From assembly GCF_000353285.1 (NCBI RefSeq), contig NZ_KB731324.1, positions 2,250,577 to 2,314,576 on the forward strand: 64,000 nucleotides of DNA, read 5' to 3'. The notes below the pieces were generated by a model. The model was not told the origin of the DNA, did no database searches, and saw nothing but the letters and a program-made list of their open reading frames with translations. This document shows, in pieces, positions 44,858-53,761 of this stretch (position 1 is the stretch's first letter; each line of letters begins with the position of its first letter). The stretch comes from Leptolyngbya boryana PCC 6306 (GTDB lineage: Bacteria > Cyanobacteriota > Cyanobacteriia > Leptolyngbyales > Leptolyngbyaceae). The translations under genes and the position numbers were made by a program.

Positions 44858-45118
44858 ATGGCTCATAAGAAAGGTACAGGAAGTACAAGAAACGGACGCG
44901 ATTCTAACGCTCAGCGCTTAGGCGTGAAGCGTTACGGTGGTCAGAAGGTTTTGGCTGGAAACATCTTGGTTCGTCAGCGCGGAACCAAAGTGCATCCAGG
45001 TAACAATGTCGGACGCGGTAGCGATGATACCCTGTTCGCATTGATCGAAGGTGAAGTGAAATTTGAGCGCTTGGGCAAGAGCCGCACGAAAGTGAGCGTT
45101 TATCCTGTTTCGGCATAG
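44858..45118 (+). CDS. rpmA: 50S ribosomal protein L27
   Basis: 86 residues: [61 protein letters not shown]. This is L27, which lies near the peptidyl transferase centre. It follows rplU by 35 bases and ends before a strong terminator. A GAGGAAATC ribosome binding site precedes ATG 44858. Confidence 0.97.
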   Translation: MAHKKGTGSTRNGRDSNAQRLGVKRYGGQKVLAGNILVRQRGTKVHPGNNVGRGSDDTLFALIEGEVKFERLGKSRTKVSVYPVSA

Positions 45119-45138
45119 ATCGAAATCTGAGGATATTG

Positions 45139-45169
45139 AAAAGCCGCCTAAATTTTAGGCGGCTTTTTT
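45139..45169 (+). terminator. Terminator of rplU-rpmA
   Basis: AAGCCGCCTAA/TTAGGCGGCTT forms a nine-bp GC-rich stem with a three-base loop, followed by a T run to 45169. It sits 20 bases after the rpmA stop. Confidence 0.9.
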
Positions 45170-45190
45170 GGTGTTGATGCTGTCTAGATT

Positions 45191-45766
45191 CTAAACAGGT
45201 GCTGTGACTGCGGGGACAGCAATGATGGATAAATCTACTCGTTCGTTTGCGGGTTGAGTCACATCAACGCGGACATTTGGGCCGAAGAATGAAGTCATTT
45301 TTTCAATCTTTTTCTGCCACATTTCCAGGGTAATAAAGGGCGAATCGAATTCGAGAATCATGGCGTAGGCTCCGTCGATATTCTCTTCGCGGATGCCAAT
45401 GATTGTGGGTCGATCGTCATCGGTCGGAGCAAGACCCAAAAATTTCAAAGCGCTGTCTAAATGTGCTTCTTGCCCATAGCGATACCGAGTCAGGTCATCA
45501 AAAATTTGCTTCTGAGTGTCGGTCGCTTGGGTCGCTTTGAGTGCTTCTACTTCGGAAGTTGTGGGAATCGTCAGAGGCACGGGGCGAAGTTCAGTAATTT
45601 TGAGCGCTACGCCGCCTAGGAGTAACGGAATTCCATAGAAGAAGCCAATCATGTTGAGCGCTGCATAATTGAGCGCGTAGGCGGTAAATCCGATGATTGT
45701 GATGATGGCTCCTCCACCGAGGCACAACGCAGCCAAAGGAGGCAATCGACGAAGTAGCGATGACAT
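45191..45766 (-). CDS. DUF2854 membrane protein
   Basis: 191 residues from ATG 45766 (MSSLLRRLPPLAALCLGGGAII). Two transmembrane helices occupy residues 10-50. A soluble domain follows, with ELRPVPLTIPTTSEVEALKATQATDTQKQIFDDLTRYRYGQEAHLDSALKFLGL and then GAYAMILEFDSPFITLEMWQKKIEKMTSFFGPNVRVDV. This matches DUF2854, a plant-plastid and cyanobacterial family of unknown function. The start six codons upstream is open but not needed. Confidence 0.9.
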   Translation of the reverse strand: MSSLLRRLPPLAALCLGGGAIITIIGFTAYALNYAALNMIGFFYGIPLLLGGVALKITELRPVPLTIPTTSEVEALKATQATDTQKQIFDDLTRYRYGQEAHLDSALKFLGLAPTDDDRPTIIGIREENIDGAYAMILEFDSPFITLEMWQKKIEKMTSFFGPNVRVDVTQPANERVDLSIIAVPAVTAPV

Positions 45767-45933
45767 AAGACGAGTTTTTTGCAAAGTTTGTTAACTTTTA
45801 TTATCACCGCTTTCGGGAACGTGCAGCAAAGCGGATTGATTCTCGATCGCAGATTTACACAGGTTTACGTTTCTGCCCTTCGGAACGCAGGATCTTTTAC
45901 CCTAGAAACTGTATTCAAAATGATGATTTCAAT

Positions 45934-46248
45934 ATGACTCGTGCTGTAATTAAGTTCTCGTCTGAAGATTGCGGAATTTGCCACAAAATGTCGTTCTATG
46001 ACCAGAAAGTGGTGGAAGAATTGGGCTTAAGCTTTGTGGATGTGAAAATGCAGGATACCGCGACTTATCGGATGTATCGCAAGATTTTGTTGGCGCAATA
46101 TCCGGATAAGGCGGATATGGGATGGCCGACTTACATTATTTGTGATTCACCAGAAGCGGAATTTAAGATTTTGGGTGAAGTCAAAGGAGGGCATCCCAAA
46201 GGAGAGTTTCGCAGCCGATTGCAAGCGATTTTGGCGGAATCGAATTAG
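45934..46248 (+). CDS. Thioredoxin-like protein
   Basis: 104 residues. EDCGICHKMSFYDQKVVEELGLSFVDVKMQD puts a CXXC motif near the N-terminus, as in thioredoxin-fold proteins, and GWPTYIICD matches the cis-Pro region. The final part (GEVKGGHPKGEFRSRLQAIL) is the family C-terminal helix. It is smaller than TrxA and differs in the CGIC centre. It may be a redox partner, but the partner is unknown. Repeat element B begins 41 bases after its stop. Confidence 0.85.
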   Translation: MTRAVIKFSSEDCGICHKMSFYDQKVVEELGLSFVDVKMQDTATYRMYRKILLAQYPDKADMGWPTYIICDSPEAEFKILGEVKGGHPKGEFRSRLQAILAESN

Positions 46249-46289
46249 TTAGATTTCGGCTACGCTTAGGGGATGGTTTAGTTACGCTT

Positions 46290-46497
46290 AGAGGATGTTT
46301 AAAAGGTAGTCGTTGAGACGCATTCGCCCGCCCCGGAATGGAATTCCAGGGCTAACTGTGCGAAGTCCTTTAAAAGGACTGCATTGCTCAAGCCTCTGGT
46401 TAGTCCAGTTTAGGGGACTTCGTTTTGGTAGCCCTGAATTACATTGCGGGATAGCAAGGCGAGCGAAGAGGCTTTTTATACCTTTAAAGCATCCTCT
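46290..46497. repeat. Inverted-repeat element, copy B
   Basis: Terminal sequences AGAGGATG (46290-46297) and CATCCTCT (46490-46497) enclose a 208-base element. Its left arm (GAGACGCATTCGCCCGCCCC) is the reverse complement of copy C's right arm, and its right arm (GCGGGATAGCAAGGCGAGCG) that of C's left arm, so the two are inverted relative to each other. The inner part has stems GAAGTCCTTTAAAAGGACT and AGTCC...GGACTTC. A second, partial 5' end (TACGCTTAGGGGATGGTTTA, 46261-46280) precedes it, suggesting an earlier insertion. It lies between the 46248 and 46564 gene ends. Confidence 0.85.
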
Positions 46498-46563
46498 CAA
46501 ATCGCACAGCATCTCAAGTTTTTTGGATGCTGCGCGTCGTTGAAACGTATTTCAAGCTGTGTT

Positions 46564-46779
46564 TTAGAGCAATTCAAACGTTTTCACTTCGAGAATCTGT
46601 CCGACCATTGCAAAACTCATCACATCATCGCGAATCTCGCCGTCAACTTTGACTTTCAGACCTGCTTTTTGCAAGTCTTTCGGCGGTTTATGCAATTCGT
46701 AGGTTTTCCCGTCTTCGGCATCGATCGCCCAAGTTCCGGTTCCAAATCCTTTTCGCTGAATCACACCTGTGACTGTCAT
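46564..46779 (-). CDS. Small OB-like protein coupled to the subtilase
   Basis: 71 residues from ATG 46779 (MTVTGVIQRKGFGTGTWAI), with DAEDGKTYELHKPPKDLQKAGLKVKVDGEIRDDVMSFAMVGQILEVKTFELL. The alternating strands suggest a small beta-barrel (OB-like) domain. The ATG at 46779 shares ATGA with the subtilase stop (46776), so the two are translationally coupled. An earlier ATG at 46785 is worse spaced from AAGGA. No signal peptide is present, unlike its partner. Function unknown. Confidence 0.8.
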   Translation of the reverse strand: MTVTGVIQRKGFGTGTWAIDAEDGKTYELHKPPKDLQKAGLKVKVDGEIRDDVMSFAMVGQILEVKTFELL

Positions 46780-48608
46780 ACCCATCGATCCTTCGGTTTC
46801 AACGCTAAGCGAGCTAAGCCAAAACAGAGCAGTGCATTGATGCTCAAATAAGCACGTCCAATCCATCCGTCACCAAGCCACATGACTTGCGGATCGACGA
46901 TCGCGCTAATTCCTAAGCAAGCCGCAACACCGATCGTTGCTCCGATCGCGAACGGTTTCCCCCAGGAATGACCTAACAATAGCGCAAGCAGCAGAAATGG
47001 AATCAGCACACTGGCAGAAATCGGGTTTAGTGCTGCACTACCTTGAACAGCACTGCCTAACTCTGGAAGCGAACTTCCCAAAATCCGGAACGGAAATTGC
47101 GGCAAGTCAAATAAATAGAAGCCTTTGAGCAAGAACAAACCAGAGCTACCCGCGACTAAACCTGAACCCATTGCCCAACTCCAGTTGAAAGGGAAATAGA
47201 CCCGCAGGAACCAGGCAAGTAGATAAGATCCAAGCACCATCGCAATTTTAGGCAACAGCGCAACTACGCCCCCATCAATCCAGAATCGCGGATTGAGATA
47301 GCCATTATCTCGCAACCATCGGAAGAAATCGTTAAAGGTAATTTTGCCGTGTAGTGCCAGCTTCACAGCCGCCGCCGCATCTAATTTTCCGGCTCCGTAA
47401 TGATTGAGATCATCGGATTCTACTTTGCGTGCAGATTGCTTCAGAACTGCTAAGACTTCATCTGGATTGTCTACACCTGCTGCTTTGATCAAGGCTGCTA
47501 CGCCTGCTGCATGAGGAGCGGCCATACTTGTGCCTTGGAAAGCCGCAAAGACAGATTCTCCTGTTTCTGGATTGAGTGTATTTTGCAGAATGCCACCCGA
47601 TTCGCCTTGCTCAGTTGAGCCACCTGGAGCCGCAATATCAACGCCTGCACCAAAGTTAGAATAGGGGGCTTTGGCTCCCGAAGCATCGAGAGCGGCAACT
47701 GCGATCGCATGGGGATATCGCGCTGGATAATCGGCTGCATTACGATTCGAGTTTCCGGCAGCAGCGATGACGACGACCCCTTTACTGTGGGCATAGTCGA
47801 TCGCATCTCGCATCACTACGCTTTCACCGCCTCCACCTAAACTGAGGTTAATCACATCTGCTTTGTTATCTGCGGCAAATCGAATTGCTTCGGCAATGTC
47901 TGCAACCGTTCCGCCTCCAAAAGAACTGAGAACTTTGAGCGGCATAATATTGGCTTCGTAAGCAATTCCAGCCACGCCAAAATTGTTATTGGTCGATTGT
48001 GCGATCGTGCCTGCTACGTGAGTTCCATGCCCGTTATCATCTGCGGCATTTTCTTGATCGTTGACGAAATCGAAGCCTTTGACAAAATTCGTTTTTTCTA
48101 AATCAGGAACTTTTGATACTCCGGTATCAATCACGGCAACCGTTACACCGCGCCCTTTTGTCTCAATCCAAGCTTGCTCAATTCCGATGTTATGCATATT
48201 CCACTGTTTGCTGTACATCGGATCGTTTGGAGCCTGACTTGCATTTGGCTCTGAGGTTGAACCGACCAATTTGCGAGATTCGCCGTCTGGGATGCGATAG
48301 ATATAATCTGGCTCGATCGCTTCGGTATAGCGTTTCAGATCAGATTTTCTCAAAGCATCTAGCAGTGATTTATCACCTTTAACGATGTAGAGATGTTCTG
48401 GTTTAGAGAACTGGCTATTGAATTGAGGACGAACCTTATAAGTTTGTGCGATCGCGTTAAGCTGCTGCTGAATTGCTGTATCTGCAATATCTTCGCGAAA
48501 ATCGAGAACAATCTGATCGTAATTTCCTTGCATTGCCAACCCAGGAAACTGTGCAATTGTCCACCCCAATCCAACCAGAAATAGGGCGATGATCAGGAGT
48601 TTTTTCAT
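46776..48608 (-). CDS. Subtilisin-like protease with C-terminal membrane domain
   Basis: 610 residues. A signal or anchor helix (LLIIALFLVGLGWTIAQ) precedes a propeptide-like region, then the S8 catalytic domain with VAVIDTGV (Asp), NGHGTHVAGTIA (His), AAAGNSN and GTSMAAPHAAGVAAL (Ser). After about residue 430 come around five membrane helices (for example VVALLPKIAMVLGSYLLAWFLRV, ISASVLIPFLLLALLLGHSWG), with an FFRWLRDNGYLNPRF linker. Subtilases are usually secreted; a polytopic C-terminus is less common. It is coupled to the 71-residue gene at 46779 by an ATGA overlap. Confidence 0.9.
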   Translation of the reverse strand: MKKLLIIALFLVGLGWTIAQFPGLAMQGNYDQIVLDFREDIADTAIQQQLNAIAQTYKVRPQFNSQFSKPEHLYIVKGDKSLLDALRKSDLKRYTEAIEPDYIYRIPDGESRKLVGSTSEPNASQAPNDPMYSKQWNMHNIGIEQAWIETKGRGVTVAVIDTGVSKVPDLEKTNFVKGFDFVNDQENAADDNGHGTHVAGTIAQSTNNNFGVAGIAYEANIMPLKVLSSFGGGTVADIAEAIRFAADNKADVINLSLGGGGESVVMRDAIDYAHSKGVVVIAAAGNSNRNAADYPARYPHAIAVAALDASGAKAPYSNFGAGVDIAAPGGSTEQGESGGILQNTLNPETGESVFAAFQGTSMAAPHAAGVAALIKAAGVDNPDEVLAVLKQSARKVESDDLNHYGAGKLDAAAAVKLALHGKITFNDFFRWLRDNGYLNPRFWIDGGVVALLPKIAMVLGSYLLAWFLRVYFPFNWSWAMGSGLVAGSSGLFLLKGFYLFDLPQFPFRILGSSLPELGSAVQGSAALNPISASVLIPFLLLALLLGHSWGKPFAIGATIGVAACLGISAIVDPQVMWLGDGWIGRAYLSINALLCFGLARLALKPKDRWV

Positions 48609-48727
48609 ACTTAGAAATCGTGCTTGCGATCCAACGATAGCGAATCAAATCCGCCCTTGGGGAGACAAAATCGTAAAGAGTAGTAAAGCTGTGGCAGGAT
48701 GAAGGGTGTCGATCGTGCGTTTACGTT

Positions 48728-49144
48728 ATGATTCACGGACTGTTATGGTTTCCTTTACTTGCGGTATTCATCGGCTTGGCGTATGCCGGATGGAATGAAT
48801 ATCAAACTCTAGAAACGTATCGACGCTGGGCAGACCCGTTTCAACGGGCGAAGTATGATATTTATTCCGTTTTAGGACAGCAAGGCGATACGCTGATTTT
48901 CGGCAAGGCTTCTCGGAAAGAGATTCAAGAAATCGAAACGTTCTCACTCAAAGCAGTCAAAAGTATTCAATTGCAGGTAAACGGGCAAACGGTCGATATG
49001 GCAGCACCCCCTGAAAAAGGCAAGCAGATTGTGTTGGGGTTTAACTTGGGCGATCGAGCGATCGAAGTACCGTTTACCAATGTCAAACTAGCAGCAAAAT
49101 GGGGCGAAGTTTTGACCAAAGATTGGCAGGACTTGAACTCTTAA
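48728..49144 (+). CDS. Conserved membrane-anchored protein
   Basis: 138 residues. A single N-terminal helix (GLLWFPLLAVFIGLAYAGW) is followed by a mainly beta-type domain: YDIYSVLGQQGDTLIFGKASRKEIQEIETFSLKAVKSIQLQVNGQ, then VLGFNLGDRAIEVPFTNVKLAAKWGEVL. It looks like a stand-alone cyanobacterial membrane protein; no function known. It is divergent from the subtilase and lies between it and the ArsM-like gene. Confidence 0.7.
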   Translation: MIHGLLWFPLLAVFIGLAYAGWNEYQTLETYRRWADPFQRAKYDIYSVLGQQGDTLIFGKASRKEIQEIETFSLKAVKSIQLQVNGQTVDMAAPPEKGKQIVLGFNLGDRAIEVPFTNVKLAAKWGEVLTKDWQDLNS

Positions 49145-49252
49145 ATTTTGCATCACGAACGTTTATGAAAATGCTTGTGCTCTCGAATTTCTGCGATCGT
49201 ACTTGCTTGCGAACTGATTACACTGGATTGATATCTTGAAACAAGAATCAGT

Positions 49253-50437
49253 ATGACCGACACTACAGTTAATCCTCTCGCATACGATGTCGAGCAAGCG
49301 GTCTTAGAGCGCTATGAAGCCGGAGCACGACAGCCTGAAGCTGCGCTCTGTTGTCCGACCGATGGCTATGAGAGTCGCTATTTAGAGATTTTGCCACAAG
49401 AAATTATCGAGAAAGACTACGGCTGTGGAGATCCAACGCGCTATGTGAATGCAGGCGAAGTCGTGGTTGACTTGGGATCTGGGGCTGGCAAAAATTGCTA
49501 TATTTTGGCGCAGAAAGTTGGTGAAAATGGGCGAGTCATTGGCGTTGATTTTAATGATGAAATGCTCAGCTTGTCGCGCAAATATCTTGCACCGATGAGC
49601 GAGAAGCTTGGCTATCAGAATGTGGAATTCGTGAAAGGTAAAATTCAGGATCTAGCATTGAACTTAGACTTAGTTCAAGCTTGGCTGGAAAAGACACCCA
49701 TTACTTCGGTCGGGCAAATTGCAGCATTTGAAGCAGAATGCGATCGCTTACGCCAATCTCAACCGCTGATTTCAACCGATAGCGTTGATGTTGTCATTTC
49801 CAATTGTGTTTTGAATCTGGTACGTCCTCAAGATAAAAAACAATTGTTTCAGGAGATCTTTCGGGTTCTCAAACGCGGGGGACGAGCTGTAATCTCTGAC
49901 ATTGTTTGTGATGAAGCTCCGACAGCCAAGATTCTAAATGATCCTGAATTGTGGAGCGGCTGTATTGCTGGAGCCTTTCGAGAGAATGAGTTTCTCCAAA
50001 TGTTTGAGCAGACTGGATTCTATGGCATTGAGATTTTGGCAAGGCAGAGTGAGCCTTGGCAAGTGATTGATGGTGTGGAATTTCGATCGCTGACAGTTCA
50101 AGCTTTCAAAGGGAAAGAAGGTGAATGTTTAGACCGCAATCAAGCGGTAATCTATCGTGGCCCTTGGAAAGCGGTACAAGATGACGATGGACATACGCTA
50201 CAGCGTGGAGAACGCATGGCAGTCTGTGATAAGACTTTCCATATCTATACCAATCCAAAAGGGGCTTATCATGCCGATATTATTGCGATCGCACCTTATG
50301 AAGAAGTCCCATTAGATTCAGCACCGCCCTTTCCTTGTACAAAAGACATGATTCGTGATCCAAAGCAAACGAAAGGATTGAACTATAACGTGACGACCGA
50401 AAGCGGTGATTGCTGTAGTCCACAAAGCTGTTGTTGA
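49253..50437 (+). CDS. ArsM-like class I SAM methyltransferase
   Basis: 394 residues. SAM motif I is VVVDLGSGAGKNCYILA (about 70-86). Cys residues occur in positions like arsenite methyltransferase: YGCGDP (58), SNCVLNL (185) and SGCIAGA (237), with another pair ALCCP (33-34). The tail has CC at 387-388 and 393-394. It has a long insert between motif I and II. In many cyanobacteria ArsM is a different family, so arsenic methylation is a hypothesis. The protein could methylate another thiophilic compound. Start is ATG 49253. Confidence 0.82.
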   Translation: MTDTTVNPLAYDVEQAVLERYEAGARQPEAALCCPTDGYESRYLEILPQEIIEKDYGCGDPTRYVNAGEVVVDLGSGAGKNCYILAQKVGENGRVIGVDFNDEMLSLSRKYLAPMSEKLGYQNVEFVKGKIQDLALNLDLVQAWLEKTPITSVGQIAAFEAECDRLRQSQPLISTDSVDVVISNCVLNLVRPQDKKQLFQEIFRVLKRGGRAVISDIVCDEAPTAKILNDPELWSGCIAGAFRENEFLQMFEQTGFYGIEILARQSEPWQVIDGVEFRSLTVQAFKGKEGECLDRNQAVIYRGPWKAVQDDDGHTLQRGERMAVCDKTFHIYTNPKGAYHADIIAIAPYEEVPLDSAPPFPCTKDMIRDPKQTKGLNYNVTTESGDCCSPQSCC

Positions 50438-50487
50438 ATGAAATCACCTTAAGCAACCTTAATCGTTCAAGTTGGCTAGCTCTGCTC

Positions 50488-50529
50488 AGTTTAGCTCTGC
50501 TCAACGGCTGTTGTGAGCAGAGCTAAACT
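50488..50529. terminator. Perfect 16-bp hairpin between convergent genes
   Basis: Arms 50488-50503 and 50514-50529 are perfectly complementary over 16 bp, with a 10-base loop. A partial copy of the arm (TAGCTCTGCTCA) precedes the left arm. It lies between the ArsM-like stop (50437) and the convergent permease stop (50535) and is probably a bidirectional terminator. No long T run follows. Confidence 0.6.
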
Positions 50530-50534
50530 ATCGC

Positions 50535-51527
50535 TTAATCCTGCTCAAATACTTTCCCCAATGCAGCAGGTGGAGTACTCCGAATCAATTCCGAAGCTGT
50601 GCGATCGAGAGGTGAAGGTAGAGCTTTCAACACTCTTTCCACCCATTCGCTCGAAGTCAAAACCAACAGCACAATCATCAGCAAAAATGGCGCAACAGTG
50701 AACACTTGCGTCGGAACATCAGGAATTGTACTTTGAGCGACCCCAGCTAGAGATTGCAAAATGCCAAACAGGTAGCAGCTAATCGCCACTCTTAAAGGAT
50801 TCCAACCACCAAAAATGACGATCGCCAAAGCAACCCAACCATATCCAGCAGTATGTAACTGGCTCCAACCCGCTTTGAAATTCAGCGAGAATGCTGCTCC
50901 TGCAATGCCCATGAATGCACCGCCCACCAAAGTATAGATGTAGCGCATCAAAACAACATTTGTACCTCTAGCGAAGGCAGCATTCGGCTGTTCTCCGATC
51001 GCTCTCAGCATCAATCCGGCACGAGTCCGATAGAAGTAGATCCAGGCAAACGCGATCGCGAAATAGCTCAAATAAACGAGCCAATCACTCTGAAAGAAAA
51101 GCTGCCCAATCAAGGGAATATCTTGCAGCAATGGAATTCTAAAACTGGGAACAGTCGGTCCTGGAATTCGCACAAACGGATTCCCCAAAAATGACGATAA
51201 GCTCGCTCCTAACAGTGCCAACACAAACCCGATCGCAACTTGAGACTGTTTCAGCGTCAACGCTCCAAACGCAACAATGAATGCGATAGCGGCTCCAACA
51301 CATGCCGCTCCTGTAAAGCCTGCGATCAAACTGGGAATTGTACCCGCGTCTTCGAGCGTTTTCGCCATCGCAAATCCGGTCATTGCACCCATTAAAATCG
51401 TGCCTTCAGCCGAGAGATTGATCACTCCCGCTCGTTCTCCGATCGTTTCGCCCAGGCAAGCAAAAACAAGCGGAGTAGAAGTCGCGATCGCAGTTGCAAA
51501 AATCGGAATCAGTTGAGCTGCATCCAT
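50535..51527 (-). CDS. ABC transporter permease (sugar or nucleoside, RbsC/BPL_transp_2 type)
   Basis: 330 residues from ATG 51527 (MDAAQLIPIFATAIATSTPL). It has about eight hydrophobic helices with the family ERAGVINLSAEGTILMGAMTGFAMAK segment and RAIGEQPNAAFARGTNV, followed by YGWVALAIVIFGGWNPLRV. This is a subunit of a nucleoside- or sugar-type importer such as the BmpD/NupQ group. No ATPase, binding protein or second permease is adjacent, so it is an orphan. A TTG start three codons upstream is possible. Confidence 0.88.
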   Translation of the reverse strand: MDAAQLIPIFATAIATSTPLVFACLGETIGERAGVINLSAEGTILMGAMTGFAMAKTLEDAGTIPSLIAGFTGAACVGAAIAFIVAFGALTLKQSQVAIGFVLALLGASLSSFLGNPFVRIPGPTVPSFRIPLLQDIPLIGQLFFQSDWLVYLSYFAIAFAWIYFYRTRAGLMLRAIGEQPNAAFARGTNVVLMRYIYTLVGGAFMGIAGAAFSLNFKAGWSQLHTAGYGWVALAIVIFGGWNPLRVAISCYLFGILQSLAGVAQSTIPDVPTQVFTVAPFLLMIVLLVLTSSEWVERVLKALPSPLDRTASELIRSTPPAALGKVFEQD

Positions 51528-51562
51528 GGATTTCAAACCTTTTTGCTCACTGTATCATCCTT

Positions 51563-52162
51563 TCAAAGTGTCACTTTGTCGTAAATTTCAGCAATCGACA
51601 AGGTGACATCAATTGATTTCAGTTTAATTTCAGTGTCTTGATCGTCAAACTGATCAATTTGCCAGTGTTTCGGTTGGGTTTTGTAGAAATGATCGATCGC
51701 GATCTGGCTTTGATCAATCAAGAGATATTCCTGAAAAGACGGAATCGATTGATAAAGTCTGAACTTATCTTCTCGATCAAATTCTTCTGTAGATTCCGAT
51801 AAGACTTCAATAATAATCTGTGGATTTGTAACCGTTGTTTTGCGATTCTGATAGTATTCTGGTTCTCCAGCAGTCACCATAATGTCTGGATATCGAAACT
51901 TTTGGGAAGTTGGAACCCAAACTTTCAAATCTGAAATAAATACTTCAAACCTCTGTCCTCTTAACCCGATTGTTAAAGCAGTACAGAGATTCCGACAGAT
52001 GCGATTGTGATTTGCAGTTCCACCTGTCGTTGGGGTAATCACTCCGTTATCGTATTCGCTTCTAAATTCAGCGTTTGTTTCTAGATCAAGATACTCTTCT
52101 GGTGTGTAAAGACGCTGTTCTTGTGCGGTAGCTCCGCTGTACGAAGTGGTCGCTTGAGTCAT
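51563..52162 (-). CDS. Uma2 family (DUF820) nuclease-like protein
   Basis: 199 residues from ATG 52162 (MTQATTSYSGATAQEQRLYT). The Uma2 fold elements are seen: YTPEEYLDLETNAEFRSEYDNGVI, HNRICRNLCTAL, PDIMVTAGEPEY, and PQIIIEVLSESTEEFDREDKFRLYQ (PD-(D/E)XK-like site with the E-V-K/L motif). The family is very abundant in cyanobacteria, with a restriction-endonuclease-like fold and unknown physiological role. A longer start at 52198 is open but adds a poor N-terminus. Confidence 0.9.
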   Translation of the reverse strand: MTQATTSYSGATAQEQRLYTPEEYLDLETNAEFRSEYDNGVITPTTGGTANHNRICRNLCTALTIGLRGQRFEVFISDLKVWVPTSQKFRYPDIMVTAGEPEYYQNRKTTVTNPQIIIEVLSESTEEFDREDKFRLYQSIPSFQEYLLIDQSQIAIDHFYKTQPKHWQIDQFDDQDTEIKLKSIDVTLSIAEIYDKVTL

Positions 52163-52208
52163 CAGAAATGCTCCAAATCCATGAATTGATTCTATCAATC
52201 ACAAAGAG

Positions 52209-52256
52209 AATGCCTGCTAGATCGCTTGAACCTCTCCAAGCGATCTAGCAGGCATT
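52209..52256 (-). terminator. 20-bp hairpin after petB-petD
   Basis: Arms 52209-52228 and 52237-52256 are perfectly complementary over 20 bp with an eight-base loop, 22 bases beyond the petD stop. The minus-strand side is followed by CTCTTTGTG, not a true T run. It may terminate or stabilise the petBD transcript, and it also lies just upstream of the Uma2 gene's 5' end. Confidence 0.65.
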
Positions 52257-52278
52257 AAATTTTGGTTCAAAATTCAAT

Positions 52279-52761
52279 TTAGAACAAACCGAGCGTCAAA
52301 CCTTGGCTGACGGGCATAATTGCACCAATTCCAAGCCACATGGTCACAAAGGTTCCAAACAAGAACACTGCCATCGCCACAGGACGACGGAAGGGGTTTT
52401 GGAATTTGTTGACGTTTTCGATGAACGGAACGGCAATCAAACCTAAAGGCACAGATCCCATCAAGACCACACCCAAGAGCTTGTTCGGCACGAGGCGCAG
52501 AATGTTGAAAACAGGATACAGATACCACTCAGGCAGAATTTCCAGCGGAGTTGCAAAGGGATTTGCAGGCTCACCATTCATTGAAGGGTCAAGCACTGCC
52601 AAACCGACACAAAGCGCGATCGTACCTAAAATTACGACCGGGAAAATGTAAAGCAAATCGTTGGGCCAAGCAGGTTCACCATAATAGTTGTGACCCATGC
52701 CTTTCGCCAACTTAGCGCGCAATTGAGGATCGCTAAGATCCGGCTTCTTAATCGTTGCCAT
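52279..52761 (-). CDS. petD: Cytochrome b6-f complex subunit IV
   Basis: 160 residues: [91 protein letters not shown] (PEWY motif forming the Qo site), and a third helix. It is subunit IV of the b6-f complex, in the thylakoid membrane, and matches the C-terminal half of mitochondrial cytochrome b. It follows petB by 98 bases, the usual order, and is closed by a 20-bp hairpin. Confidence 0.98.
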   Translation of the reverse strand: MATIKKPDLSDPQLRAKLAKGMGHNYYGEPAWPNDLLYIFPVVILGTIALCVGLAVLDPSMNGEPANPFATPLEILPEWYLYPVFNILRLVPNKLLGVVLMGSVPLGLIAVPFIENVNKFQNPFRRPVAMAVFLFGTFVTMWLGIGAIMPVSQGLTLGLF

Positions 52762-52859
52762 TTAACGGAGGCTCTCCTAGTTCTAGAGATCAGCAGAGAC
52801 AGAATTTAGACTTTGATTTCATCTTACGGTTGAATCCAAAATCCAAAATCTAAAATTCA

Positions 52860-53507
52860 TTACAACGGACCGGAAATTCCTTGCTTCCGAATCATCAGGA
52901 AGTGCGCCAGCATAAAGACGGCGATCAACCAAGGTAAGACAAAGGTATGAGCACTGTAGTAGCGAGTCAGGGTCGATTGACCAACACTTGCACCACCGCG
53001 CAGCAAGTCTGCAATCAGGGTTCCCACAACTGGAATCGCTTCAGGCACACCGGATACGATTTTCACCGCCCAGTAGCCGACTTGATCCCAAGGCAAGGAA
53101 TAGCCCGTCACACCGAAAGAAACGGTGATCACAGCCAAGATAACGCCCGTTACCCAGGTCAATTCGCGGGGCTTTTTGAAGCCACCAGTCAAATAAACGC
53201 GGAACACGTGAAGAATCATCATCAGCACCATCATGCTGGCAGACCAACGGTGGATGGAGCGAATCAGCCAACCGAAATTGACTTCGTTCATGATGTACTG
53301 AACAGAAGTGAATGCTTCGGCAACGGTGGGCTTGTAGTAAAAGGTCATTGCAAATCCAGTTGCGAACTGGATCAAAAAGCACACCAGAGTAATGCCGCCC
53401 AAGCAATAGAAGATGTTGACGTGGGGAGGCACGTACTTGCTGGTTACGTCTTCGGCGAGCGCACCGACTTCTAGGCGCTCATCGAACCAGTCATACACAT
53501 TTGCCAT
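52860..53507 (-). CDS. petB: Cytochrome b6
   Basis: 215 residues with four helices. The covalent haem Cys is in IFYCLGG (residue 35), and haem-ligand His residues appear in [20 protein letters not shown] and [18 protein letters not shown]. It is the core b-type cytochrome of the b6-f complex that links the plastoquinone pool to plastocyanin or cytochrome c6. It begins 255 bases from the divergent ctpA, the same neighbourhood seen in other cyanobacteria. A ribosome binding site AGGAACG precedes the ATG. Confidence 0.98.
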   Translation of the reverse strand: MANVYDWFDERLEVGALAEDVTSKYVPPHVNIFYCLGGITLVCFLIQFATGFAMTFYYKPTVAEAFTSVQYIMNEVNFGWLIRSIHRWSASMMVLMMILHVFRVYLTGGFKKPRELTWVTGVILAVITVSFGVTGYSLPWDQVGYWAVKIVSGVPEAIPVVGTLIADLLRGGASVGQSTLTRYYSAHTFVLPWLIAVFMLAHFLMIRKQGISGPL

Positions 53508-53761
53508 AAAGCAAGCGTTCCTAAAAAATGATTGCTGTTCATAAAAAATGTAACATATGAGAACGCTTCATTTCATCGCGGAAAGAGTCAATTCGTCAGG
53601 GGTTTTACGGCTTTTTGGGATGTTAGGCTTTTATAAGTCTTCATGAAGAATAATTTCATTCTGAGAATTTTTTATCGGAACGTTCGATTTCTGGCAGAGT
53701 GAATCATGCTTGAATTGGGACACCGATTGACGCAATATTTGGCGCTACTATCACGATCGCT

